In this document: one piece after another, positions 1-11,600 of the stretch
How positions within the stretch are numbered: the first letter of the stretch is position 1
How the letters are laid out: the number at the start of each line of letters is the position of its first letter
From: Monosiga brevicollis MX1
Taxonomy: Eukaryota > Opisthokonta > Choanoflagellata > Craspedida > Salpingoecidae
DNA: 48,234 bases
Assembly (NCBI RefSeq): GCF_000002865.3
Contig: NW_001865084.1
Span: forward strand, 176,230-224,463
Reading direction: 5' to 3'
Notes under the pieces: model-generated
What the model saw: only the letters and a program-made list of their open reading frames with translations
What the model was told of the DNA's origin: nothing
Databases searched by the model: none
Program-made: the position numbers and the translations under genes

Positions 1-207
1 TCTCCTCCTCCTTCTCCTCCTCCTTCACCTCCTCCTCCTTCTCTTCTTTTTTTTTTTCCCTAAAAGAGTTTTTTTACTTCTGGTCTTCTCGTCTTCCTCC
101 TTGTTTTCGAGCATGTTTTCTGCTTTCCGCCTGTTTTTTTTTTTCCTGATCAAAAGGCCTCGTGCTCATGCGCCTCCGCCTTGAATTTTGCGGCATAGAC
201 GGCCACC
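1..207. other. 5' flank of OGDH, polypyrimidine-rich
   Basis: The first 140 bases are almost entirely CT-rich with several T runs, then the sequence becomes mixed just before the OGDH start codon. This may be promoter or 5' UTR of the downstream gene. No TATA box or upstream coding sequence is evident. The window begins inside this tract, so its full extent is unknown. Confidence 0.4.
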
Positions 208-3200
208 ATGTACAAGCACGTGACGCGGTTTAGCCGCGCCGTGGGCCAGTGGCTCAAGCCGGGCTCGGCATTGCCCAGCGGTTCGCGCCCCTTTTTGGCC
301 GCGTACAGCACTCAGCCCGCGCCCACGGAGCAGTTCATGTCCGGCACCTCCGTCGCATACTACGGTTTGTGTGCATTTGCCTTTTTTTCGCTCTCCATTT
401 TGCATGTGGCAACGCACCTTGTTTTCTCCTCCCTGTTCTCACTCCAAACTTGGCCTTGGCCCGTAATCCGGACCATTCCTTTCCCCTTTTGGACAGAGGC
501 CATGTACGAGGCCTGGCGTGAGGACCCGAAGAGCGTGCACGCCTCGTGGCGCGCGTTCTTTGACAACGAGGCCAGTGGTCTCGGCAAGGGCCAATCCTAC
601 ACTCCGCCGCCCGTCGCCGGCCATGCTGCCCCCAGCGCCTCTGGAGCTGCCCCCACCCTCTCGGCCACCCATTCGGAAATCCTCAACCACCTGAAGGTCG
701 AACGCCTCATCCGCGCCTACGAAACTCGCGGCCATAACATTGCCAACCTTGACCCCCTGAACATCATGAACGCCGATCTCGACGGCTCGGTGCGTTCCTT
801 TCCCGCTTGGAAAAAAAAAAGCTTGAAAGTCTCTTTCTGTCGTTGCCACTGCACGCTCACACCGTGTGTTACAGACTCCCTCAGAGCTGACGCTTGCCCA
901 CTACGGTTTCACCGAGGCCGACCTGGACAAGACTGTTGTCGTGCCCCCCCACGCCATCTTTGACACGCAACAGGAGAGCCATCTTCCCCTCCGCACTCTG
1001 ATCGAGCGCCTGAACAAGGTCTACTGCTCGACCGTGGGCTTTGAGTACATGTTCATTCAGGTTTGTCAAAGTTATGCGGTTGCTCCCCCTCTTACACTTT
1101 GAAAGAAAGAGAGAGGGAAAAAAAAAAAAAGAAGAAGAAAAACATGGGAAAACAAATCTTCATAGACCCGAGAATACCAGCTGCTTTCTTTCTTTTGGCC
1201 AATGCCGACTCTATCCTCACCCAAACACACACGACCCCGGACTCTTGCTTTGTGGAACGGTTTCTGTTGCGTAGGAGCGCGATCGCGTCAAGTGGATCCA
1301 AGACAAGGTGTCGGAGCTTCAGCAGCCCACTTCGGCTGACCTCAAGCAGAAGATCGCCAAGGACTTGGTTGATGCTCGTGTAAGCGCTTGAGCTGGGCTC
1401 TCACTTTGCTGCTTGACGCATGTCCTTGCTCTTCCTCACATTCTGTTTTGGAACCTTCAGGGCTTTGAGCTCTTCCTGCAAAAGAAGTTTGTGTCGGAGA
1501 AGCGCTTTGGTGTCGACGGTGGCGAGGCCCTCATCACGGGCATGCGCCAGCTTCTGCGCCGTGGATCCGAGCTGGGCGTCGAGTTTGCCGTTTTGGGCAT
1601 GCCCCACCGTGGCCGTCTCAATGTTCTGGCCAACGTCATGAACAAGCCCGTCGAGCAGATTTTCAACGAGTTCCAGAGCAATCTCGGTATCGATGATGAA
1701 GGCTCTGGTGACGTCAAGTACCATCTGGGCATGTCCTCTGACGTCGTCTTTGACGACACGGGTAACCGCATGCACCTCTCCCTCATGGCCAACCCTTCGC
1801 ACCTCGAAGCCGTCAACCCTGTCGTCCTTGGCAAAGCCCGCGCCGAACAGGATTACCGCGGCGACACCAAGCGCAAGCGCGTCGTCCCCATCCTTTTGCA
1901 CGGTGACGCCGCCTTTGCTGGCCAGGGCGTCGTGTACGAGTGCTTTGGCTTCACCCAACTCCCTGCCTACACGACCGGCGGTACCATCCATGTGGTCGTC
2001 AACAATCAGATTGGTTTCACCACCGACCCCCGCTTTGCCCGTTCAACTCCCTACTCGACCGATCTTGCCAAGATGGTCGGTGCCCCCATTTTCCATGTCA
2101 ACGGCGACGATCCCGAGGCCGTCGCCCGTGTCTGCCAGGTGGCCATGGAGTGGCGTCAGGAGTTTGGCAACGACGTTGTCGTTGACATTGTCTGCTACCG
2201 TCGTTTTGGTCACAACGAAGCCGATCAGCCCGCCTTTACCCAGCCCCTGATGTACGAGCGCATTGCCGAGCAAAAGCCCGTGGACCAGATTTATGAGGAG
2301 AAGGTTGCCGCCGAAGGCACCATCGACGGCCAGTGGTTCGAATCAGCCCGCAAGACCTACGAGGAGAACCTCAACGCCGCGTGGGATCGCGCCCCGACCT
2401 TCAAAAACACCCGCCCCGAGTACCTGGGCTCGTGGTGGTCCTCTCTCAAGTCTCAGCAAGTCGACGTGGCCCAAATCTACGACACGGGCGTTGACGAGGC
2501 TCTGCTCAAGGAAGTTGGCACGGTACGTGTTTGATCCTGGCTCGTGAAGAGCGCGTTGACCGCCCCGATCACCCCGCTGCCAACCTAAATGCATGTGTTT
2601 TGTTGCAGTTGGTTGTCCCGCCTCCATCCTCATTCGATCGCTTTGTGTGGTACCACAGATTTTCAGCCAGTATCCGGATGACTTTAACATTCACCGCTCT
2701 CTCAAGAAGATTCTGCAGTCGCGTCTGGATAGCATTGTCGAGGACACGGGCATGGACTGGGCTACCGCCGAGGGTCTGGCCTTTGGTACCCTTTTGATGG
2801 AGGGCAAGGCTGTCCGCCTGAGTGGCCAGGACGTCGAGCGCGGTACCTTCTCGCAGCGCCACCACGTGCTGCACGACCAGAAGGTTGATGGCAAGACTTA
2901 CGTGTCCCTGCAGGAGCTGGCGCCGGCCCAGACCAACTACTCCGTCTCCAACAGCCACCTGAGCGAGTACGGTGTGCTGGGCTTTGAGCTTGGCTACTCG
3001 ATGGTCAACCCCCACTCGCTCATTTGCTGGGAGGCCCAGTTCGGTGACTTTGCCAACACGGCCCAGTGCATCATCGATCAGTTTATCGCTGCCGGCGAGC
3101 ACAAGTGGCGCCGCATGACTGGCCTGACCATGCTCCTGCCGCACGGTTACGAGGGCATGGGCCCCGAGCACTCGAGCGGTCGCATCGAGCGCTTCCTGCA

Positions 3201-4010
3201 GCTGTGCAACGACAACGAGTCAGTCTATCCCGAGATGCGTGATGGCCAGCGCCGTCAGATCCAGGATTGCAACATTCAGGTTGTCAATGCCACCACCCCC
3301 GCCAACTACTTCCACGTTCTTCGTCGTCAAGTCCACCGCGATTTCCGCAAGCCTCTCGTTGTCTTCACCCCCAAGAGCCTCCTGCGCCACCCAATGTGCA
3401 AGTGCGTAGCGTTTGTCTTTCTTTGCTCATCTTTTCTCGCGCTTGCATGGCTCCATGTGTCAATGGTCGTGTCCATGGGGTAACCGGACATATCGAGCCC
3501 TTTTCAGGCAGTTCTCTCAACCATGGTCTTTTTCCTGCGTCTGCGCTTCCTAGGTCCACGCTGGCCGACATTGGTGCCGGCACTCGCTTCACTCGCTTCT
3601 ATTCTGAAACCGACGAGAGCATTTCCAGCAACCCTGATGGTGTCAAGCGTGTCGTGCTCTGCTCGGGCAAGGTCTACTACGACCTGCTGAAGCATCGCCA
3701 GGACAACAACATCACCGATGTGGCCATTGGCCGCGTGGAGCAGATCAGCCCCTTCCCCTTTGATCTTGTCCACAACATGATGGACCAGTACCCCAATGCC
3801 GAGGTGGTCTGGTGCCAGGAGGAGCCTCGTAACATGGGCGCCTGGTCTTACGTTGACTCGCGCATTGAGACGGCTCTCTCAAAGTCGGAGCACCACCAGG
3901 GTGCCCGCGCTCGCTACGTGGGTCGCAACGCCAGCGCCTCGGTTGCTGCTGGTGATAAGAAGCAGCACAACGCAGAGCAGCAGTCGCTCATCGAGCAAGC
4001 CCTCCAATAA
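208..4010 (+). CDS. OGDH: 2-oxoglutarate dehydrogenase E1 component, mitochondrial
   Basis: Thiamine-diphosphate E1 subunit of the 2-oxoglutarate dehydrogenase complex; it decarboxylates 2-oxoglutarate in the TCA cycle in the mitochondrial matrix. Exons are 208-364, 497-789, 875-1060, 1275-1379, 1461-2522, 2659-3401 and 3554-4010, all GT-AG. They sum to 3003 nt, giving 1000 aa, close to animal OGDH. The N-terminus ([16 protein letters not shown]) is rich in Arg and lacks acids, as in a mitochondrial presequence. Motifs in order include [16 protein letters not shown] (about residue 295), [24 protein letters not shown], the ThDP/Mg GDDPEAV segment, [11 protein letters not shown] and FELGYSM. 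The C-terminal part has the [11 protein letters not shown] motif typical of this E1. The start is the first in-frame ATG before the presequence. The stop codon lies inside an AATAAA hexamer (4006-4011). It is not the E1 of the branched-chain or pyruvate complex, because the single-chain E1o signature is complete. Confidence 0.97.
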
Positions 4011-4540
4011 ATTTACCCATCCGTCTTGGCGGTTCGGCCGCCATGTGCACCTTTGCCCTGTCATCTGTTTGCCTCTTGCCCCCTCTTGATCTTTTCTTCT
4101 CTTTCCTCTTCTCAGCAACTGTCCACGCAGCTCTACGAATTTGTTAGCCCTTGCGTTTTGCATCATTGTGCCGTTGATGTCTTTGTATAGTTCATGTCGA
4201 CAGCTCTGCGCTGTTCTGACAATTCGTGCTTCTTCCTCTGCCGCCCTTTGTTTTTTTGGCCAATGTAGAAGCGATGTTAGGCTGTTTGCTGGCCGACCTC
4301 GAAATCCCTTTTTTTTTCCCCGTTTTCTGGTTTGGTCAACTGGAAATTACGCTTCTCGTGCCAAAATCCATGAGGATATTATGACTCGCGTCTCGCTCAT
4401 ATATATCAATTCCATTAGGGTTAGGGTTAGGGAGATGTCGCGACAGAGGAGGGTGGCTATCCACATGGTATGCAACAAAGATGATTGGACTCTGGGCAAA
4501 AAAGAAAAATTGCAGGCGCAGGTGATGGCGCACCGCGTGG
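4011..4540. other. Convergent intergenic region between OGDH and the F-box gene
   Basis: This holds the 3' flanks of two convergent genes, with T-rich patches and a TATATAT stretch near 4400. A perfect (TTAGGG)3 lies at 4415-4432. No gene was recognised. Confidence 0.5.
4415..4432 (+). repeat. Interstitial telomere-like (TTAGGG)3
   Basis: Three perfect head-to-tail copies of TTAGGG lie between the convergent OGDH and F-box genes. TTAGGG is the animal and choanoflagellate type of telomere repeat. Three copies can arise by chance or by repair of a break, so this is not a chromosome end. Confidence 0.7.
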
Positions 4541-6622
4541 TTATGATCGCCAAAAGAAGAGTAAAGAAAGACCACGGCGGTGCTTGGACCTGATCAGTTG
4601 ACCCTTGGCTGTCTTCTCCAGCTGTACTCGCTGGGCCAGTTCATTATGAAAGTAGCGGGCGACAGCTGGTGACGGGGCCATGCCAATGAGGGCCACGCGG
4701 CGCAGGGTGTGGTTGTTAGCCAGAGCCGAGGCAAAGTCACGAAGCGCCTGCTCGCTCACGGCATGTTCCGTGGCATGGTACAGCTGCGACAGGTCCAGAG
4801 CTTGTAGTTGCTTGTTGAGAACCATGGATTGGGCCAAGGCTCGCAGCCCACTATCACCAATGTTGTTGTTGCGGAGGCAGAGGCAACGCAAGCTGTGGTT
4901 GGCCCGCAGGGCACGAGCCAAGCTTTCCACACCAATGTAGGACATGCCAACCTCTTCCAAATCCAGTTCGCGCAGCGTGCTGTTGAGGCGAAGTGTTGAA
5001 GCAAAGGACACGGCACCGGCGTCTTGCAATGGGTTGTGCCGTAGCCCAAGCTTGCGCAAAGTTGTGTTGCGCTCCAAGGCCTCAGCCAAAGCTCGGGCAC
5101 CACCCACTGAGATGTGGTTGAAGCGAGCGTCCACTTCTTCAAGCGTGAGACTGCAAGCCAAGGCTTGGGCAAGCGCTATGGCGCCTGCGTTGCCCATGCG
5201 GTTGTCCCACAAAATCAGGCGCTTCAGGGTGGCGGCCGGCTGCGAGCCAGCGTGCAAATATCCATGAGCTTTGGCACTGGGTCGGCCCTGTCAGAGACGG
5301 GAAGCGCGCAGGTGATGGCTGTACCGTTTTGAGATGTAGCATCAGGGGCTGGAGCGCAGCGGCACCCAGCTCATTGCATTGCAGGTCGAGCGTCTCAATG
5401 GTCATGTGCTATCATGGAAAGGTGTCAACGCAGGACCAACCACAGGGCCGAGTATACGGTGATGAGGCCAAGTGAGGCCACGGAGCACGGAGCAAAACTT
5501 GACCAAGACCGGCATCAAATGCATCGGACCCCAGGTAACGGACCTTGATGGTATTGCACAACTCTGCAATGCCGTGGGCCGTGAGGCAATTGTCCCCGAG
5601 GTTGAGATGGCGCAGATACTTGAGCTGGGCAATGACAGGCAAAAGTGCCATCAAATCGTCATCATGGAGTTGGGTGGAAGCAAGGTGAAGCTCCTCAAGC
5701 CAAGGGCAGCGGAGGAGCCAAGTCGCGACGGCCGCAGCGTCAAGACGCTCCATTTTCATGTGTGAAATGTCCAGCCGGCGCAGGGCGCTCCAGCAGTCGG
5801 TTTCGGCAAAGTAGCGCATGACGGCTGCGTTAAAGCCGTTCTCACTGAGATCCAGTTCTCGGAGGTCGGGACACGCCAGCATCAGACGGACAATGTAGCG
5901 GGCATTGGCGGGGCTCAGATAGCAGTTGCTCAAGCGCAAGACGCTCAGATTCTAATTTGCAGGAGCAGGGTTTTTGGTGCGTGTCAGACACTAGCCTTGG
6001 GCACAACGGAACCGAGGGAGACGAGCTCAAATGGTCCAGCAACTCAAGGAACAGGCGGGTGGGGGCGAGGGCTGACCGATGATGTGCTGCGGACGAGGGC
6101 GAGGAGGTGGGCGTTGGCCACTTGAACATTGGAGAGGGTCAGCTCGCGTCCGAAGAACTGATCAAAGGGGGCAGCGGGGACGAGTCTATTGTGTGGTCGT
6201 GGCACCACGAGGATGCTGGGCTGCTTTTGGGTCAAGACGTAGGTTAACGTGGCACTGGAGACCTTGTCGTACACTGGCCGTAGGTCGACCTTGAGCCAGC
6301 GCGCACGGGCAAACTGGCGGCACACCTGTGCTGCACGACCCAGATCCTGGATATCCAAGTAGCTAGAAATAAGCAGAGGCATGCGGTGAGATGGCAACTT
6401 CACATGCCGGCTACGGCGGTGTAGTTGTGAAAGCTGGAGCCATTACCAGAAGATGCGTTCGATGAGTTCAAGGGGCAGGTGCTGGACTGCTGGATTGTCC
6501 TGGACCAAAGCGCTGCTGTCTGTGCTGCTGTTCAACATTTGACGCTTGCGGCGGCGGCCAGACTTTGGCCGACAATTGAGGCCAGCTCCACCAAACATGT
6601 TGGCCAGGCCAATGTGAAACAT
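4541..6622 (-). CDS. F-box and leucine-rich-repeat (RNI-like) protein
   Basis: Probable substrate receptor of an SCF ubiquitin ligase. Exons, in order of translation, are 6622-6447, 6362-6077, 5951-5544, 5408-5325 and 5239-4541. They join in frame to 1653 nt (550 aa). The first junction restores an F-box: HLPLELIERIF, then CYLDIQDLGRAAQVCRQFA, at about residues 49-80. After a spacer come many repeats of ribonuclease-inhibitor type, such as LRELDLSENGFNAAVMRYF, LRHLNLGDNCLTAHGIAEL, IETLDLQCNELGAAALQPL and LKRLILWDNRMGNAGAIALA, running to about residue 500. A basic tail follows. The start is uncertain: the reading frame stays open upstream to 6967, and a polypyrimidine tract near 6900-6935 could be an acceptor for an earlier exon. 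The substrate cannot be inferred. The joined F-box makes the family call firm. Confidence 0.85.
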
Positions 6623-8010
6623 GGCTGCCAATGTCGAGGTCGTAGCACGTTCAAAATATTTGCCAGCGAGTTGTCGAAGCAGCGACGCAGGCGTGTCAAC
6701 GAGGCAACTAGGATCAGGACTATTTGACGCGCGAGCGCGAGCGTAGGTCTGGTTGGCAGCAGGGATAACCTTTTGACAGACGTGCAAGCGGACCAAGCCA
6801 AGAATGCCGAGCAAGCCAAAGTAACACGGGGCTGGCCAGGCAGGCGTTGTTGATGGGGCTAGGTACAGCTCTGTAAAGGCCACCACACACGCTTTGAGAA
6901 AGAAGGGCAAGAGGAAGAGGAAGAAGGAAAGGAAAAAAAAAACAAGGCACGGGCCACCGCGCCACAAAGTCAGAGTATGCTTGAATGGCGTCTGGAGTCC
7001 TTGTGGGCTGCTCGGAAGGAGGGTGGCTGAATGGCAGGAGGAGGAGGACGTTGTGGTCTCGCGGGCGCGAATGGCAGCGACACAGGGAGGGGCACCGGAG
7101 AAATGCGGTGGTCAACCGACCAGCCAGACTAACCACACGCTGGTGGTCGACATGGGCAGGGGCAACCACAAGGACCGTAATGGCAGTGCAACAGTGCTTG
7201 CACGTCCCCAACGCCGGCAGGATCAATCAAAACAAAACTGACATAAACAAAAAAAAAAGAAAAAAGGAAGACGAAGGCTCTGGCCTCTGGCTCGCGCGTG
7301 CAAGAGTGGGGGGGGAACGTAAGGGAGGCCAGGCACGAACAGATGGGAGAGATGACCGTTGTTGCGAGGCATGCCCGTGTCCAAGAAGGAGTTGGGAAGG
7401 GGACACAAACAACAAGGGGAGAACGGTGGGGGATGCGAGCAAGCGCTAAGAAACCACAAGTTTGGTCAGGGTGGGGGTTACTGTGGATGGTGGTTGGTGA
7501 CGGGGGTTTTTTTTGAGGGGTGGCTTGGCCGTGTGCTGGTAAACACTGCGAATCCGCGGAGCTGGTTGGTAGGGACCACTTTGCAGCACTACCAGCTGAA
7601 TCGTCCACACACCCAAACCTCTCACTGCCAAACTGCAACTGGCACAATTCCTGGGAACCAGATTCTCTTTCTCTCGACTTCTGACTCTCGCGAATTTGAG
7701 AGCTCAATGAGGTACCGATCAAGTAGATCGCAGGCAAGCTCCCGGCACGATCAAAGGATGAGACACTGATGCCACTCGCCGATAGTCCGCCGCAACAGTC
7801 GCGGATGACCGTGCGCTGCCATTTCTCTCGTTCTTTCGCGCCAGCGCCAAATTGTTGATTGTGCACTTGTAACCGAAAACGTCAGATTTTATGGACTGTT
7901 TGACTTTGACACACTTCAATTTGGAAAAGTGTGACATGTGCTACAATAAGAAATTTAGCGGCGTCCTTACACATGTAAGTCGGGTGGGTGCTTGGGAGGT
8001 TTGTGAGTGT

Positions 8011-8055
<45 letters not shown>

Positions 8056-8090
8056 AGAGAGGGAGAGAGAGAGGTAGAGAGTGGGTGAGA
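8011..8090. repeat. (GA)n microsatellite
   Basis: A nearly pure GA dinucleotide tract with occasional GGG interruptions. Confidence 0.9.
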
Positions 8091-8240
8091 TCGGCGGGAA
8101 CGATGCAGAGAGCAACGATGCTTTGCTCAGTGCATTCAGAGATACGATATCATTGCGAAGCTTTTTGAGCAGTTGTCAGAGAGTAAGGCTTTCAATAGTC
8201 AAACGCTCAGAGATGGTAGTCCATGGTACGTGCGTGCTTT

Positions 8241-8283
8241 GAGAAAGAGAGAAGAGAGAGAGAGAAAGAGAGAGAGAGAAAAA

Positions 8284-8341
<58 letters not shown>

Positions 8342-8342
8342 C
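8241..8342. repeat. (GA)n microsatellite
   Basis: A second GA tract about 150 bases after the first, with A-run interruptions. It lies in the 3' flank of the minus-strand helicase gene. Confidence 0.9.
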
Positions 8343-8689
8343 AGGCTCTTGCGCATGTGGTGTTTGGTCGCTGTTCTCACATGTCAGTGAAATGTGTGAG
8401 TGTGTGCGTATGGGCGTGTTGCAAATTCATGGCCAACATGCGCCAAGATGCAAAGGGCTGCATCACACGAAACATCGAAGAAGTACGCTTGGAGATGAAT
8501 TCGTGAGGGAAGGCGGGGCGGGGTAAAACTACTGGGAGGCAGTCTCTGCCTCCAGATACTCGACTGCCGACTTGCCATAGGGATCTAAGCAAAGACGAGG
8601 GGTGCAAACAAATTGCCATCAGATTTCGACTCGTTCACATCTGGTCTCTCAGAAAGGCGACTTCTTTCCTTTCGATATCCACACACGCG

Positions 8690-11600
8690 CTACTCACTCA
8701 AGAAAGCACGCTCGGCGTTGCCCGAAGAGACGTAGTGGCGTGAGGCACCCGTCATCATAATCGGCTGCCCCAGCAAGGTCTTGAGGCGTGCCTGTTTGAC
8801 CCAACACACCACGCAGATGAATTTCCACATTGACGCGGTTTGTGCTTCGAGGACAAACGCAACCAGTTGTCAGTATCCTGCTCACGCTTGCTCGCTCACC
8901 TTGCAGTCGGCCAACTGCTGCGCTGTCTTTTGAGAGGCTGCCGACTCCTCCTCCAAGAGATCGTCATCCAGTTCAATGTCCATCTCTCGCGCGGCCTTGG
9001 CAAACCAGTTGTTATTGTTCTTGGGCTATCAGCACCGCAAGCAGAGCCCCAATGGTGAGTGGTCAGGCCAACGGCCGCTCTCAGGTTCATGGCCTTGCTG
9101 CGCAAATGTGTACCTACCTTATTAGTTTGGCGCTGCAAACGCTCCACCTTGACGGCTGCGCCCAAGAGTGCCTTGATGCCCTTGAAAAAACCTAGTTCGA
9201 CAGGGAAAGCTTGCATGTCCGTAGTGCTACCGTGCGAATGTTGTGCACGGGGTGGGGTGTTGGGCGCGTGAGTCCATGTCGTGCAAACAAGGCAACGGCC
9301 TCCTGCTTGGGCACTTACCGGTTCAGCGTCTTGTGAATGTTGGCGTAAGCTTGCTGGTCCTCCGGGCTTTGCAACACGACGCTGAGACCCGCTGCCGTGC
9401 CACGTGCAGTTCGACCCGCACGATGCACGTAGCTGTCAGCATGCTTGGGGAGCTGATAGTGCACGACATACTGCACGTTCTGAATGTCCAAACCGCGCGC
9501 CGCCACGTCGGTAGCGAGCAGCACGCAGTTGTCCTGCTCCTTGAAGCGATCCAGGAACTTTAAGCGTTGCCTAAAGTTCAGCAAGCTGGTGAGGCGAAAA
9601 CCTGGCCCGATGCGCTGAACGGAAATTCGGCAACCAACGACTCACAACAGCCCCACTCACAACAGCCCTCCCCGTGTTTTTATAAAAAAAAAAAAAAAGA
9701 AGAAGAAGAGAGAAGATGCGCCGTACCGTTGCTGCATCTGCGCATGCAGGGCTTGTGGATTGAGTCCAACGAGGTCGAGGACGGTCTTGAGTCGCTTGAG
9801 AACGTCAATCGTGTTGACAAAGACCAAGGTGCGACCGGGAAAGCGCCGCAAAAAGTAGTACAAATACACTTCTTTGTCCGTGCTGGGACAGGTAATGCGC
9901 ACCTCCTGCAGCCCGCGAGCCAGACGCTGTTCCCCTGCCATGATTTGGGTGCTCAGGTCCAACTGGGCAAAGCTTTTGCGAAGACCACACGCCTGCACGA
10001 CACGACTCAAGGCACGCTCAATCGACGTGTCGGTGGCGCCCTTGCCGCCGGCCTGTCGCTGCCCCTTGCGTCCTCCCTTCTATACATGACAAAAATCAGC
10101 GTCAAGTTGGGTCAGATTGGCGCCTCCTGCCCTCAAGTCACAAAGCATGCCTGCGATACCCGCTCTGGGACGAAACGGAACTTTTGGGGACCCACCTGAA
10201 ACTGGGGCAAAAGCGTGGCAGAGAATAGAAACGTCTGACGCTTGACCTTGTTCTGCTCCAAAGCCAGCTGAGTCTCCACCTCGTCAGGACCTTGGGTCTT
10301 CTTGTCCTCCAACTGAGTGAGCGTCGAGTCGGCTGCTGGCGTTTTGCGTTGCGCACGGTCAGAGTCTTCCGTGGGCTGCTCATGATCATCCTCTGCCTCA
10401 GCCGCATCGCTCTCGTCGTCACTATCAGCGCCCTCGTCCGTCTCCACGGCTTCATCAGCGTCCTCGGCCTCATCTTCGCTGTCGTCGTGAGCCTGGTCCA
10501 TGGCCGTCGGGATGAAACTCATCCCATCACGCTACACACCAAAACACAAACATGCGGTTGAAAGGTTGAAATAAGCACAGAAGAAGGTAGGCAATCAAGT
10601 GATTCGACATTGAGCAATCGGATGTGGTAGACGCACGCGCAATTTCAACAGCATCTGGGTGATTCGATCATCGGCAGTCTCGGTGCCAAAGACGTCCATG
10701 AGAACTTCCTCTTCAAGCTTGTCTTTGGAGGAGCGCTTGCGACCATCAGATTGGGTGGCCGACGGCTCTTCTACATTCGATGGCACTTCTTGGACATTGG
10801 GCGTGCCATCACGCCGGGCGTTCTCGCGCACACGTTGCAAGTAAGCGTCTTCCTCTGTGGGAAAGGCAGGCCTGGTTTCAAAAGTGGGGATGGGCAGGGG
10901 GTCAGCGGTGAGATGGAAGCTGGCACACATATGTGACGGCCGAGGCGCTTCGCAAACGCACTGGGTTGGGCGGGGTAAGCGAGCCAAGATCTTGTCCAAC
11001 TCGGCAAAGTGTCCACGCTCGACCATACGATCTGCTTCGTCCAACACCAAAAACCGCAGGCTACACAGATATTCGCAAAACAGCCAAAGAGTCAGATCGT
11101 AGTAAAAGGAGATTGAACAAAAAGAATGGAAGAAGAGGAGCGGCGCCACAAACAATTTGCGAGAACACCAACCTGTCCAAATGAGCAAAGTGTACGTGGC
11201 CTGATTGAATGATTTCCCACAGACGGCCAGGGGTTCCGACCACAATCTCAGGTTTTGCCTTGAGCAGGCGCTCTTGCTTGACGAGCGCCATGCCACCCAC
11301 GATGGCGGTCACTCGCACAGAGAGTGGGGTGGCCAATGGTTTGAGGTGTTGTTGAATCTGCCAGAGGGATTGCTGCACGTGAGGAGCCAGCAGGGGTGTG
11401 CGAGGCAGAGGGAGCGTGCGGCTGCTTTGGCATCATACTTGTAGGGCCAGCTCTCGGGTCGGGGTAAGAATAAGGCATTGCAAGCCCGCGGTACTCCGTC
11501 CCTAAAGGGGATGCCGTGGGGGAAAGGAAAGAGGGTGCTCAAACTTGAGAAGAGGGCAAAGGCGCAGCGTCTTTGGACAACTATAAACGCGCTGTCTCTG

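Larger units (their letters stand above)
6623..8689. other. Gene-poor region with GA repeats
   Basis: No convincing gene was seen. The part from 6623 to about 7100 may contain 5' exons or UTR of the minus-strand F-box gene. For example, an open minus-strand stretch at 7030-6950 follows a good acceptor-like tract, but I could not join it with confidence. The part from 8011 to 8342 is dominated by GA dinucleotide tracts. Open frames here are low-complexity and lack recognisable domains. Confidence 0.4.

Noticed and set aside
1401-1991. Long antisense frames over OGDH
   Set aside because: They are shadows of the high-GC codon pattern of the real exon on the other strand.
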